A stretch of 18,570 bases of DNA from contig DASRMF010000101.1 in NCBI GenBank assembly GCA_035648055.1, positions 1 through 18,570 of the forward strand. The letters run 5' to 3'. Position numbers and translations under genes: made by a program. The first letter of the stretch is position 1. Each line of letters starts with the position of its first letter. Shown in pieces: positions 6,478 through 14,153 of this stretch. Origin of the DNA: Sediminicultor sp035648055. Its GTDB lineage: Bacteria; Atribacterota; Phoenicimicrobiia; Phoenicimicrobiales; Phoenicimicrobiaceae. The notes beneath the pieces are model-generated. The model had not been told where the DNA came from. It worked only from the letters and a program-made list of their open reading frames with translations, and did not search any database.

Positions 6478-8466
6478 ATGGAGTTAAAAGAAAAAAATGA
6501 AGTAGAAGAAACAGAAAAAAATTCTAAAGAAGAAATGAATGAAATGATTAACCAATCTTTAGAAAAATTTAAAAAAATAAAAAGAGGGGATATAATTAAA
6601 GGCCAGATAATGAAAGTCGATGAAGACGGATATCTGGTTGATATACAATATAAAATGGAGGGTCATCTTCCTAAAAATGAAAAATCACTCTTTTCGGAAA
6701 AAGGGGAAACCATAACCCACACTTTAGAGATTGGTGATGAAGTTTATTTGTATGTTGCTAATGTTGATGAAAAAAATGGAAATGTTGCTTTATCAAGAGA
6801 GAGGGCAAAATATTTTCAAATATGGGAAAAACTTAATGAAACATACAGAAATAAAGAAAAAATTACTGCAGAAGTAATCGAAAAAAATTCAAACGGTTTA
6901 ATTGTTAATATAGGATTAAAAGGATTTGTTCCTAAATCTCAGATCGAAAGCAAATTTATAAAAGATGAAGATTTAGACAAATATATAGGGAAAAAATTAG
7001 ATTTTATTATAATTAAGCTGGATAAAAGGGACAACAAAGTTATTCTTTCTCATCGTCTGATTGTTGAGAAAGAACGTAAGGTAATGAACAAAAAAACATT
7101 AGCTGATTTAACAGTGGGACAGGAAAAAGAAGGGATTATAACCAACATTACAAAATTCGGAGCATTTGTTGATATAGGTGGAGTCGAAGGATTACTTCAT
7201 ATTTCAGAAATTACCTGGCGCGATATGAAGGATGCCACTAAATTGTTGAAAGTCGGAGATAAAATAAAGGTAAAAGTTATTGACTACAATAAGGAAAATA
7301 AGAAAATATCACTGAGTATAAAACAATTTTCCCCGGATCCCTGGAATGATGTTAAAGAAAAATATTCTATTGGTGACGAAATAGAAGGAAAAGTGATAAA
7401 AATTAAAGAATTTGGTGCTTTTGTTGAAATAGAAGAGGGCATTAATGGCCTGTTGCATATTTCAGAAATGGCCTGGGCATATGTAAAGAATCCTTCAGAA
7501 ATAGTTTCCGAAGGAGAAGTTTTAAAATTGAGAATTTTAGAAATCGATTCCGAGAAAAAGAAAATATCTTTGGGACTAAAACAGTTATTATCTAATCCAT
7601 GGGAAGAGGTCAAGAAAAAATATCCTGTTGACTCGATCGTGGAAGGGAAAATCACCCAAGTAACTTCTTATGGAGCTAATGTAGAATTGGAAGCGGGAGT
7701 ATCCGGTGTAGTTCATTTATCTGAGATTGATTGGGAATATGTCGAAAAACCATCAGCAATATTTAAAAAATATATGGTACTTCCATTGAAAGTAATAAAA
7801 ATAGATGAAGATGCACATTTAATATTTTTAAGCAGAAAGAGAACTTTACCCAACCCCTGGGATGATATAGATAAACTTTACAAGATAGATTCAATTGTAA
7901 AAGGCAAAGTAATAAGAGTAAGAGATTTTGGAGCATTTGTTAAATTAGATAGGGGAATAGAGGGATTTGTGCCCGTATCTGAAATAGACTGGGAAAGAAT
8001 TAAACACCCGGGCGATATATTAAAGAAAGATCAAGAATATGAATTTAAACTAATAAAAATAGATAAAGAAAAATTGCAGCTGACTTTAAGTAAAAAGAGA
8101 TTATTGCCAGACCCCTGGTTAAAGGTTCAAAAGAAATATGCAGTTGGAACTTTAGTGGAAGGTAAGGTAGTAAATCTTACCGATTTTGGAGCCTTTGTAA
8201 ACTTAGAAGAAAATATTGACGGCCTGGTTCCCTTATCAGAAATATCCCATAAAAAAATAGATAATCCGGGAAGCGTTCTTTCGGTGGGAGAAGAAGTAAC
8301 AGCTTTGGTGATAAAATTGGATAGTCGAAGGAAAAATATAAGTTTAAGTATTAGAAGAGCTGAAAAAGAAGAACAAAAAAGATTTATGAAAGAATATGAT
8401 AAAAAACAGAGTGTAGATAAAATATTATTTAAGGATTTATTCGGAGACATGTTTACAAAGAAATAG
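6478..8466 (+). CDS. rpsA: Ribosomal protein S1-like protein with seven S1 domains
   Basis: S1 proteins bind single-stranded mRNA and help place it on the 30S subunit. The 662-residue product has seven OB-fold S1 repeats at about 34-107, 125-193, 212-282, 297-368, 383-453, 468-539 and 554-626. Repeats 3-7 show the standard G(K/I)(V/I)...(F/Y)GA.V......G..(H/P).SE(I/M) pattern. From repeat 3 on, each linker carries an (N/D)PW motif (287-289, 373-375, 459-461, 545-547). The first two repeats are more diverged, as in other S1 proteins, where they contact the ribosome. E. coli S1 has six repeats, so one extra is present. The N-terminus (1-33) is charged and rich in Glu/Lys; the C-terminus is a short basic tail. 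The gap upstream is almost wholly repeat elements, and no clear promoter is visible. Confidence 0.9.
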   Translation: MELKEKNEVEETEKNSKEEMNEMINQSLEKFKKIKRGDIIKGQIMKVDEDGYLVDIQYKMEGHLPKNEKSLFSEKGETITHTLEIGDEVYLYVANVDEKNGNVALSRERAKYFQIWEKLNETYRNKEKITAEVIEKNSNGLIVNIGLKGFVPKSQIESKFIKDEDLDKYIGKKLDFIIIKLDKRDNKVILSHRLIVEKERKVMNKKTLADLTVGQEKEGIITNITKFGAFVDIGGVEGLLHISEITWRDMKDATKLLKVGDKIKVKVIDYNKENKKISLSIKQFSPDPWNDVKEKYSIGDEIEGKVIKIKEFGAFVEIEEGINGLLHISEMAWAYVKNPSEIVSEGEVLKLRILEIDSEKKKISLGLKQLLSNPWEEVKKKYPVDSIVEGKITQVTSYGANVELEAGVSGVVHLSEIDWEYVEKPSAIFKKYMVLPLKVIKIDEDAHLIFLSRKRTLPNPWDDIDKLYKIDSIVKGKVIRVRDFGAFVKLDRGIEGFVPVSEIDWERIKHPGDILKKDQEYEFKLIKIDKEKLQLTLSKKRLLPDPWLKVQKKYAVGTLVEGKVVNLTDFGAFVNLEENIDGLVPLSEISHKKIDNPGSVLSVGEEVTALVIKLDSRRKNISLSIRRAEKEEQKRFMKEYDKKQSVDKILFKDLFGDMFTKK

Positions 8467-8686
8467 ATTAGTCGTTAGTTTTAAATGCAATATACAAGTT
8501 TTCAGTTTTCGGTTTACAGTTTTTAGATAAAGAGGTAAAAAGAATCGGATTCTATGTTCTTGTTTCTTATTCATTAACTAGTTAACCAAGTACTAACTAA
8601 CCAGCAAGTGATGTAAAGTGTAACCTATAACAAATGCTTGTTCTTATAATTTCAAAAATTTAATCTTATTACTCATTACTTATTAT
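8467..8686 (+). repeat. rpsA-pilB gap made of mosaic word repeats
   Basis: It contains TTTTCAGTTTTCGGTTTACA-like DNA (about 8500-8525), TTAACTAGTTAACCAAGTAC-type DNA (8574-8604, related to 5158-5192), and an exact inverted 21-bp copy (8662-8682) of 5067-5087. A TATAAT (8645-8650) lies 50 nt before pilB but has no convincing -35. No gene or terminator is seen. Confidence 0.7.
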
Positions 8687-8699
8687 AGGAGTTATATAA

Positions 8700-10415
8700 A
8701 TGGAAATGCCCAAAAAATCTTTTTCTAATAAAAGAATCGGAGATATTTTAATCGAAAAGGGCTCAATTACCCACCAACAGTTAAAAAAAGCCCTTGAAAT
8801 GCAAAAAAACGGAAATAAAAAACAATTGGGTGAAATATTCGTTGAAATAGGAGTAATAACCAGGGAAGAGCTATATGAGGTTTTACAATATGTTTACGAA
8901 ACTGAATATGTAGACCTATCTAATTATGTAATAGACCCGGAAGTAATATCTCTTATACCTGATAAAGTTGCTTTACAGTTTAAATTAATTCCCATTAGTA
9001 AAAATGATAATGAATTAACTATTGCTATGGCTAATCCATTAGATGTGTATGCTATAGATTTCGTAAGAGACCATACCAAGATTAAAAGAATTAAATCATT
9101 AATGTCCTCCGAAGAAGATATTCTCAGTGCTATTACTAATTATTATGAACTAGGCGAATATGACGATATTATTGAAAAATTGGGAGAAGAAATAGTATAT
9201 AAAGAAGAGGAAGGAGAGAAAGATTCTAATAAATTAGAAGCAATAAGTAGGGAAGCCCCTATTATACAGCTGGTAAATATGTTGATTGTGCAAGGTGTTA
9301 AGGACAGAGCAAGTGATATTCACATTGAGCCAAATAAAAAAGGGCTTTTAGTTCGTTTCCGTATTGATGGAATGCTTCATGATGTTAGAACTTTACCCAA
9401 TGCAATAAAATCTGCGATTACTTCCCGGATAAAGATATTAGCCAAGATGGATATTGCTGAAAGACGTCTCCCCCAGGATGGTCGTTTTCAGGTAAAATTT
9501 GGAACCAGGGAAGTTGATTTAAGAGTTTCTAGTATCCCTACCGTATCAGGGGAGAAAGTTGTTTTAAGATTATTGGATAAAAGTAAAGGACTGATAAAAT
9601 TAGAACAACTTGGGTTCATGCCTAAGCAATTAGAGGAATTTAAATCGATAATTTCTCAATCTTATGGAATAATTTTACTTACCGGACCTACTGGCAGCGG
9701 AAAAAGTACTACTTTGTATGCCGCTTTAAACCAAGTAAATTCTACGGAGAAGAATATTATAACTGTAGAAGACCCGGTAGAATATAAACTAAACAGAATA
9801 AATCAAATCCAGGTAAAACCAAAAATTAATTTAACTTTTGCCAACACACTACGTTCAATATTAAGACAGGATCCGGACATTATAATGATTGGAGAAATAA
9901 GAGACGCCGAAACTGCTCAAATTGCAGTTCAGGCAGCTTTAACCGGTCATTTAGTATTAAGCACTCTTCATACTAATGATGCTGCCAGTGCTGTAACAAG
10001 ATTGGTTGATATGAATATTGAAACATTTTTAATTTCATCTTCGGTGATAGGAGTAATAGCTCAAAGATTGGTTAGAGTTATATGCGAAAATTGCAAGGAG
10101 GAATATGAACCTGGGAAAGACATAATAAGTGGATTTCATATAAATGCCAACTCGAGCGATGGTAATAAAGTGAAACTGTACAGAGGAGCAGGCTGTTCTT
10201 TGTGTAAAAACACAGGGTATTATGGAAGAACTTCTATATACGAACTTATTGTCTTAGATGAAGAGATCAGGTCATTGATCATATCAAAAGCCTCAAGTAA
10301 TATTATCAAAGATGCTGCTATTAAAAAAGGAATGAAAACGCTAAAAGAGATTGGATTGCAAAAAGTATTGCAGGGGATTACTACCATTGAAGAAGTGCTA
10401 AGAGTCGCAGGATAG
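8700..10415 (+). CDS. pilB: Type IV pilus assembly ATPase PilB (GspE family)
   Basis: A hexameric cytoplasmic ATPase that powers pilus extension. At 571 residues it has the normal length. The N-terminal MshEN/GspE-N domain (about 9-150, RIGDILIEKGSITHQQLKKA) is followed by the N2/linker region (RASDIHIEP at 203-211). The ATPase core has Walker A GPTGSGKST at 329-337, the Asp box TVEDPVEY (355-362), Walker B IIMIGEIRD (394-402) and the His box TGHLVLSTLHT (415-425). Two CxxC pairs (462/465 and 499/502) form the zinc site typical of PilB/GspE. AGGAG lies 8 nt before the ATG. PilB rather than a type II secretion GspE is inferred from pilT in the same region; no pilC or pilin gene is in view. Confidence 0.92.
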   Translation: MEMPKKSFSNKRIGDILIEKGSITHQQLKKALEMQKNGNKKQLGEIFVEIGVITREELYEVLQYVYETEYVDLSNYVIDPEVISLIPDKVALQFKLIPISKNDNELTIAMANPLDVYAIDFVRDHTKIKRIKSLMSSEEDILSAITNYYELGEYDDIIEKLGEEIVYKEEEGEKDSNKLEAISREAPIIQLVNMLIVQGVKDRASDIHIEPNKKGLLVRFRIDGMLHDVRTLPNAIKSAITSRIKILAKMDIAERRLPQDGRFQVKFGTREVDLRVSSIPTVSGEKVVLRLLDKSKGLIKLEQLGFMPKQLEEFKSIISQSYGIILLTGPTGSGKSTTLYAALNQVNSTEKNIITVEDPVEYKLNRINQIQVKPKINLTFANTLRSILRQDPDIIMIGEIRDAETAQIAVQAALTGHLVLSTLHTNDAASAVTRLVDMNIETFLISSSVIGVIAQRLVRVICENCKEEYEPGKDIISGFHINANSSDGNKVKLYRGAGCSLCKNTGYYGRTSIYELIVLDEEIRSLIISKASSNIIKDAAIKKGMKTLKEIGLQKVLQGITTIEEVLRVAG

Positions 10416-10421
10416 AAGAAC

Positions 10422-10439
10422 AGTATCGAGTATATAGTA
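10422..10439 (+). repeat. Repeat word after pilB
   Basis: AGTATCGAGTATATAGTA begins 7 nt after the pilB stop codon. It is identical to 6251-6268 and 13189-13206. Confidence 0.85.
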
Positions 10440-10464
10440 TGTAGTTAAAACAAAAGAGAGAAAA

Positions 10465-10488
10465 GTAGGGGCTCGATTCATCGAGCCC
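10465..10488 (+). repeat. GTAGGGGC-type hairpin element, copy 2
   Basis: The 8-bp perfect stem GGGCTCGA/TCGAGCCC (10469-10476 and 10481-10488) has a TTCA loop and GTAGG in front. The four inner stem positions differ from copy 1 (6361-6384) on both arms, so pairing is kept. No T-run follows. Confidence 0.75.
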
Positions 10489-10530
10489 GTTTAGTAAATT
10501 ATTAAACAATATTGAGCATCGGAAGGAGTA

Positions 10531-13185
10531 ATGGCACACGTGAACTACATGACCAGCAATGAAATCAGAGAAAAATATTTAAAATTCTTCGAAAGCAAAG
10601 GACACAAAATAACCCCGAGCGCTTCCCTCGTACCTTCAGATTCCAGTATTTTACTTACCATTGCCGGAATGGTCCCCTTTAAACCAATATTTTTAGGTCA
10701 GGTTAAATCATCATTAAAAAGAGCTACCACCAGCCAGAAATGTATTAGGACAAACGACATTGAAAATGTGGGAAAAACCGCACGACACCATACTTTTTTC
10801 GAAATGTTGGGAAACTTTTCTTTTGGTGATTATTTCAAAGAAGACGCAATTAAATGGGCCTGGGAATTTTTTACTGAAGTTATTGAATTTCCTGAAGAAA
10901 AATTATGGATCTCCGTATTTAAAGACGATGACGAATCTTATGATATCTGGCACAATCTTATAGGTCTTCCTGAAAAAAGAATTGTTAGATTAGGTGAAGA
11001 AGATAATTTTTGGAAAGTCGGTCCGACTGGACCTTGTGGTCCCTGTTCCGAAATATATATAGACTTGGGTGAGGAGAAGGCATCAAAAGAAGGCGGCGGA
11101 GTAGGTGTAGATGAAAGATACCTGGAATTATGGAATTTGGTATTTATGCAATACAATCGTGAAGAAGACGGTTCATTGACTCCTTTGCCCAAACAAAATA
11201 TAGATACCGGTTTAGGTTTAGAGAGAATCACCTCTGTTTTACAAAAAACTGATACAGATTTTGAAACAGATTTATTTTTACCCATTATAAAATATGTTGC
11301 TCAAAACGCAGGTATAAAATATAAAACAGACCAGAAAAATGACTTAGCTCTAAAGGTAATTGCTGATCATATAAGGGCTCTTGTTTTTATGATATCTGAT
11401 GGAATAGTCCCTTCTAATGAAGGAAGAGGATATGTCCTTCGGATGTTATTAAGGAGAGCTTTCCGCTATGGAAAAGTCATTAACTATAACCAACCATTTT
11501 TATACGAAGTTGCCCCGATAGTAATTAATTTGATGAAAGAAGTATATCCGAAAGTCTACAAAGAGGAAAATCGTATCTGCCAGGTAATCCTTGCCGAAGA
11601 AAAAAGATTTCAGGAAACTTTAAATATTGGAATACAAATATTAGATAATATAAAAGAAGAATTAAAACAAAAGAAGAAAGATAAACTTAACGGAATAGAG
11701 GCATTTAAGCTTTACGATACATACGGATTCCCCTTAGAATTAACGAGAGATATCCTGGAAGAAGATGGCTTTGGGATTGAAGAGGATGATTTTAAAAATG
11801 AAATGAAAATTCAAAAGGAAAGATCCAGAAAATCCTGGGTAAAAACCAAAGCGTGCGCTGAAGATGATAAAATCAATCAGAAATTATGCCAGGATATTTT
11901 AAATGAACGGGGAGAGACAGAATTTGTAGGATATGATTCTATTGAAGTTAAAAGCAAAGTAATTGCTATTACCAAAGAAGATAAATTGGTAGATAAAGCC
12001 GCAGAGGGAGATAAATGCAAAATATATTTAGAAAAGACACCGTTTTATGCTGAAAAAGGCGGTCAGATTGGGGATAAGGGAATTATAACTTTCCCATCTA
12101 AAAACAGTCTATTAGTGGAAATATTCGATACCCAAACCCCCACCGAAGGTTTAATTGCTCATTTTTCCGAAGTAAGCAAAGGGGAAATAAAAGTTGGAGA
12201 TGAAGTATTGGCCAGGGTAGATTTGTTACGAAGGAAAGCAATCACCAGAAACCATACTGCTACTCATCTACTGCACCGGGCACTTCGAGATGTATTGGGG
12301 GAACACGTGAAGCAATCCGGTTCCGCAGTAAACAATAATCATCTTCGTTTTGATTTTAACCATTTTGCGCCCTTAACAATAGAAGAATTAGAAAAAATTG
12401 AAAATTTAGTGAATGAAAAAATATTGGATGAGTTAAAAGTAGAAAGGAAGATTAGCACTTTTGATGAAGCAAAAGAAATAGGAGCAATAGCTCTTTTTGG
12501 CGAAAAATATGGTGAAGAGGTAAGAGTGGTAAAAATCGGAGAATTCAGTCTAGAATTATGCGGAGGTACTCATCTAAATTCTACTTCCAGCATCGGTTTG
12601 TTCAAAATATTGAACGAAGAGGGAATAGGAAGCGGCTTAAGAAGGATTGAGGCAGTAACCGGTGATAAAGCTTTAAAATATATTAAAGAAAAAGAAAATA
12701 TTGTCAAAGAAATTTCGGATAAATTACAAACCATACCTTCTGGAATACCGTTAAAAATTGATCAGCTAATAGATGATGCAAATAATATGAAAAAGAAAAT
12801 TAAAATCATTCGTAATAAATTAGCCCATTATGAGGTTGACAATTTGTTAAACAAAAAGAGGGATATTAAAGGGATAAATATTATATCACTCAAAGTTGAA
12901 GCAGAAGATGATAATGACTTAAGGAATTGGGGAGATTTGATTAAAGATAAAATTAAATCTGGCATTATAGTATTAGGGACAGAATTAGATAATGGTAAAG
13001 TTGCATTATTGGCAATGGTTACCGATGATTTAGTACAAAAAGGTTATAATGCCGGGAATATTATAAAAGTTATTGCCCCTGTTGTCGGCGGAAAAGGTGG
13101 GGGAAAGAAAACAATGGCTCAGGCCGGAGGGCAAAAAGTAGATAAGCTAAACCAGGCATTAGAAAAAGTGTACGAGATTATTTAA
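10531..13185 (+). CDS. alaS: Alanyl-tRNA synthetase
   Basis: Charges tRNA-Ala and edits mischarged Ser/Gly-tRNA-Ala. The 884 residues are full length. The catalytic domain (about 7-250) has TSNEIREKYLKFF at its start, VGPTGPCGPCSEI at 163-175 and NIDTGLGLER at 223-232. The editing domain has the zinc-type HxxxH (His575, His579) plus Cys677 and His681 (LCGGTH). The C-terminal C-Ala domain ends with VVGGKGGGKKTMAQAGG (851-867). The start is uncertain: AGGAG (10524-10528) is only 2 nt from the ATG at 10531. The in-frame GTG at 10540 has a better 11-nt spacing, and the ATG at 10549 gives the family-typical MTSNEIRE start but sits 20 nt away. It is probably the last gene of its transcript, since two terminator-like hairpins follow. 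Confidence 0.96.
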   Translation: MAHVNYMTSNEIREKYLKFFESKGHKITPSASLVPSDSSILLTIAGMVPFKPIFLGQVKSSLKRATTSQKCIRTNDIENVGKTARHHTFFEMLGNFSFGDYFKEDAIKWAWEFFTEVIEFPEEKLWISVFKDDDESYDIWHNLIGLPEKRIVRLGEEDNFWKVGPTGPCGPCSEIYIDLGEEKASKEGGGVGVDERYLELWNLVFMQYNREEDGSLTPLPKQNIDTGLGLERITSVLQKTDTDFETDLFLPIIKYVAQNAGIKYKTDQKNDLALKVIADHIRALVFMISDGIVPSNEGRGYVLRMLLRRAFRYGKVINYNQPFLYEVAPIVINLMKEVYPKVYKEENRICQVILAEEKRFQETLNIGIQILDNIKEELKQKKKDKLNGIEAFKLYDTYGFPLELTRDILEEDGFGIEEDDFKNEMKIQKERSRKSWVKTKACAEDDKINQKLCQDILNERGETEFVGYDSIEVKSKVIAITKEDKLVDKAAEGDKCKIYLEKTPFYAEKGGQIGDKGIITFPSKNSLLVEIFDTQTPTEGLIAHFSEVSKGEIKVGDEVLARVDLLRRKAITRNHTATHLLHRALRDVLGEHVKQSGSAVNNNHLRFDFNHFAPLTIEELEKIENLVNEKILDELKVERKISTFDEAKEIGAIALFGEKYGEEVRVVKIGEFSLELCGGTHLNSTSSIGLFKILNEEGIGSGLRRIEAVTGDKALKYIKEKENIVKEISDKLQTIPSGIPLKIDQLIDDANNMKKKIKIIRNKLAHYEVDNLLNKKRDIKGINIISLKVEAEDDNDLRNWGDLIKDKIKSGIIVLGTELDNGKVALLAMVTDDLVQKGYNAGNIIKVIAPVVGGKGGGKKTMAQAGGQKVDKLNQALEKVYEII

Positions 13186-13188
13186 AAC

Positions 13189-13290
13189 AGTATCGAGTAT
13201 ATAGTATCGAGTATATAGCGAGGAAGAAGAGGTAATTCAGGAGCCAGAATAAGATAGTATATAGTATCGAGCCAAGAAAGAAGTATATAG
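13189..13290 (+). repeat. GTATCGAGTATATAG repeat cluster after alaS
   Basis: The exact 18-mer AGTATCGAGTATATAGTA (13189-13206) is followed by overlapping copies at 13203-13218 and 13257-13271 and a partial GTATATAGTA near 13283. The first copy starts 4 nt after the alaS stop. The rest of the gap up to 13342 is purine-rich and holds a 10-bp direct repeat, TCAGGAGCCA (13237-13246 and 13328-13337). Confidence 0.8.
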
Positions 13291-13342
13291 TAAAGAAAAC
13301 GAAAGAGGAAAACAGAAAGATAAAATATCAGGAGCCATTTGT

Positions 13343-13371
13343 AAGAGCACAATGAATTGTGCTCTTTTTTT
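13343..13371 (+). terminator. Intrinsic terminator downstream of alaS
   Basis: A perfect 10-bp stem AAGAGCACAA/TTGTGCTCTT (13343-13352 and 13357-13366) with a TGAA loop runs into a T-tract to 13371. The layout (GTA, then R-rich stem, AAT...ATT centre) resembles the hairpin repeats at 6361 and 10465, so a repeat may have been recruited as terminator. Confidence 0.8.
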
Positions 13372-13381
13372 ATGATTCACA

Positions 13382-13410
13382 GACAGGCGAGACGCCTGTC
13401 TTATTTTTTT
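13382..13410 (+). terminator. Second terminator-like hairpin before nrdR
   Basis: The 8-bp perfect stem GACAGGCG/CGCCTGTC (13382-13389 and 13393-13400) has an AGA loop, followed by TTATTTTTTT. It lies 11 nt after the first terminator and 22 nt before the nrdR -35, so it should insulate nrdR from alaS readthrough. Confidence 0.7.
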
Positions 13411-13431
13411 AAAAATATTACTAATTTCATA

Positions 13432-13462
13432 TTGACTTTCCCTATATATGGTGTAATACTAT
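13432..13462 (+). promoter_or_regulatory. nrdR promoter
   Basis: The -35 is TTGACT (13432-13437). The -10 is either TGTAATACT read as an extended -10 (AATACT at 13455-13460, 17-bp spacer, TG at 13452-13453) or TACTAT (13457-13462, 19-bp spacer). Both NrdR boxes flank the -10. Confidence 0.55.
13439..13454 (+). promoter_or_regulatory. NrdR box 1 (upstream operator)
   Basis: TCCCTATATATGGTGT matches the recalled NrdR-box consensus acaCwAtATaTwGtgt at 13 of 16 positions. It fills the space between the -35 and -10 of nrdR. Its centre is 31 bp from that of box 2. Confidence 0.72.
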
Positions 13463-13469
13463 AAACGTA

Positions 13470-13485
13470 ATCCTATATTTAGGGG
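13470..13485 (+). promoter_or_regulatory. NrdR box 2 (downstream operator)
   Basis: ATCCTATATTTAGGGG has the core CTATATTTAG, 9 of 10 core consensus positions, with weaker flanks. It starts 31 bp after box 1, leaving a 15-bp gap, the arrangement known for paired NrdR boxes. Its 3' end overlaps the nrdR ribosome binding site (AGGGG, 13481-13485). Confidence 0.62.
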
Positions 13486-13491
13486 TGCAAT

Positions 13492-13941
13492 ATGAAATGC
13501 CCTTTTTGCGGTTATTACGATACCGGGGTAATTGAATCCAGGCACATAGAAAATGAATTAGTAGTCAGAAGAAGAAGAATTTGTAAAAAATGCAATAAAA
13601 GATTCACTACTTATGAAAGAATTGATTTAATTCCTCTAATGGTAATAAAAAAAGATGGTCGGAGGGAACCTTTTTCTCGGGAAAAGATTACCAGCGGCAT
13701 TATTAAAGCCTGTGAAAAAAGACCAATTAGTATAGAGACTATAAATAATTTAGTAAACAACATAGAAGAGACCACGAAAAGTGAAGGAGCGAATGAAATT
13801 AAGAGTAACCTAATTGGAGAATTGGTTATCTCCAGATTACGAGATTTAGATGAAGTTGCTTACGTAAGATTTGCCTCGGTATACAGGCAATTTAAAGATC
13901 TAAGCAGCTTCGTAAAAGAGATAAAGAAGATTAGCAAATAG
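13492..13941 (+). CDS. nrdR: Transcriptional repressor NrdR
   Basis: NrdR senses the ATP/dATP balance through an ATP-cone domain and represses ribonucleotide reductase genes. The 149 residues match the family length. A zinc ribbon has CPFC at 3-6 and CKKC at 31-34, with the basic VVRRRRICKKCNKRFTTYER segment (24-43) that recognises NrdR boxes. The ATP-cone spans about 49-139 (VIKKDGRREPFSREKI). AGGGG lies 6 nt before the ATG. It is the first gene of an nrdR-nrdD-redoxin-nrdG cluster, and two NrdR boxes lie on its own promoter, so it is very probably autoregulated. Confidence 0.96.
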   Translation: MKCPFCGYYDTGVIESRHIENELVVRRRRICKKCNKRFTTYERIDLIPLMVIKKDGRREPFSREKITSGIIKACEKRPISIETINNLVNNIEETTKSEGANEIKSNLIGELVISRLRDLDEVAYVRFASVYRQFKDLSSFVKEIKKISK

Positions 13942-14030
13942 AATAGATTATTTAATTGTATAAGAATTCCCTTTTCCCGTAAAAGTGGGCTATGTCCTCG
14001 TAAAAACGAGTAACACCTCTTGTATTCTGT

Positions 14031-14046
14031 GCACTATATATCGCGT
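14031..14046 (+). promoter_or_regulatory. Possible third, single NrdR box before nrdD
   Basis: GCACTATATATCGCGT matches the recalled NrdR-box consensus at 13 of 16 positions. No partner is found 31-32 bp away on either side, and no clear promoter overlaps it. Local repeat words contain similar TATATAG/ATCGCG strings, so chance or repeat origin is possible. Confidence 0.35.
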
Positions 14047-14073
14047 CTACATACCTGAATCCAAGTTTTCTTC

Positions 14074-14106
14074 ACGCGATACGCAATACGCGATACGCAA
14101 TACGAT
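14074..14106 (+). repeat. ATACGCGATACGCA tandem word repeat before nrdD
   Basis: Two tandem 14-bp units (CGCGATACGCAATA) are followed by CGCGATACGCAATACGATA-like DNA. The 18-mer at 14074-14091 is identical to 3156-3173 in front of aspS. The rest of the 212-bp nrdR-nrdD gap (13942-14153) holds only a weak GTAAAAGTGG/CTCGTAAAAACGAG hairpin-like stretch and the box at 14031. Confidence 0.8.
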
Positions 14107-14153
14107 AAACCTAACGACTAATTCACGACTAAGTTTTATAATGAGGTTTCAAA

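Noticed and set aside
7284..7655. Minus-strand frames opposite rpsA (also 8127-8450)
   Set aside because: They are antisense shadows of the repeated S1 coding sequence with no ribosome binding site or family signal.
10938..11285. Minus-strand frame opposite alaS
   Set aside because: It is a shadow of the conserved AlaRS catalytic domain with no independent support.
13189..13290. Possible CRISPR array in the GTATCGAGTATATAG cluster
   Set aside because: The units are about 15-18 bp and partly overlapping, without regular unique spacers or cas genes.
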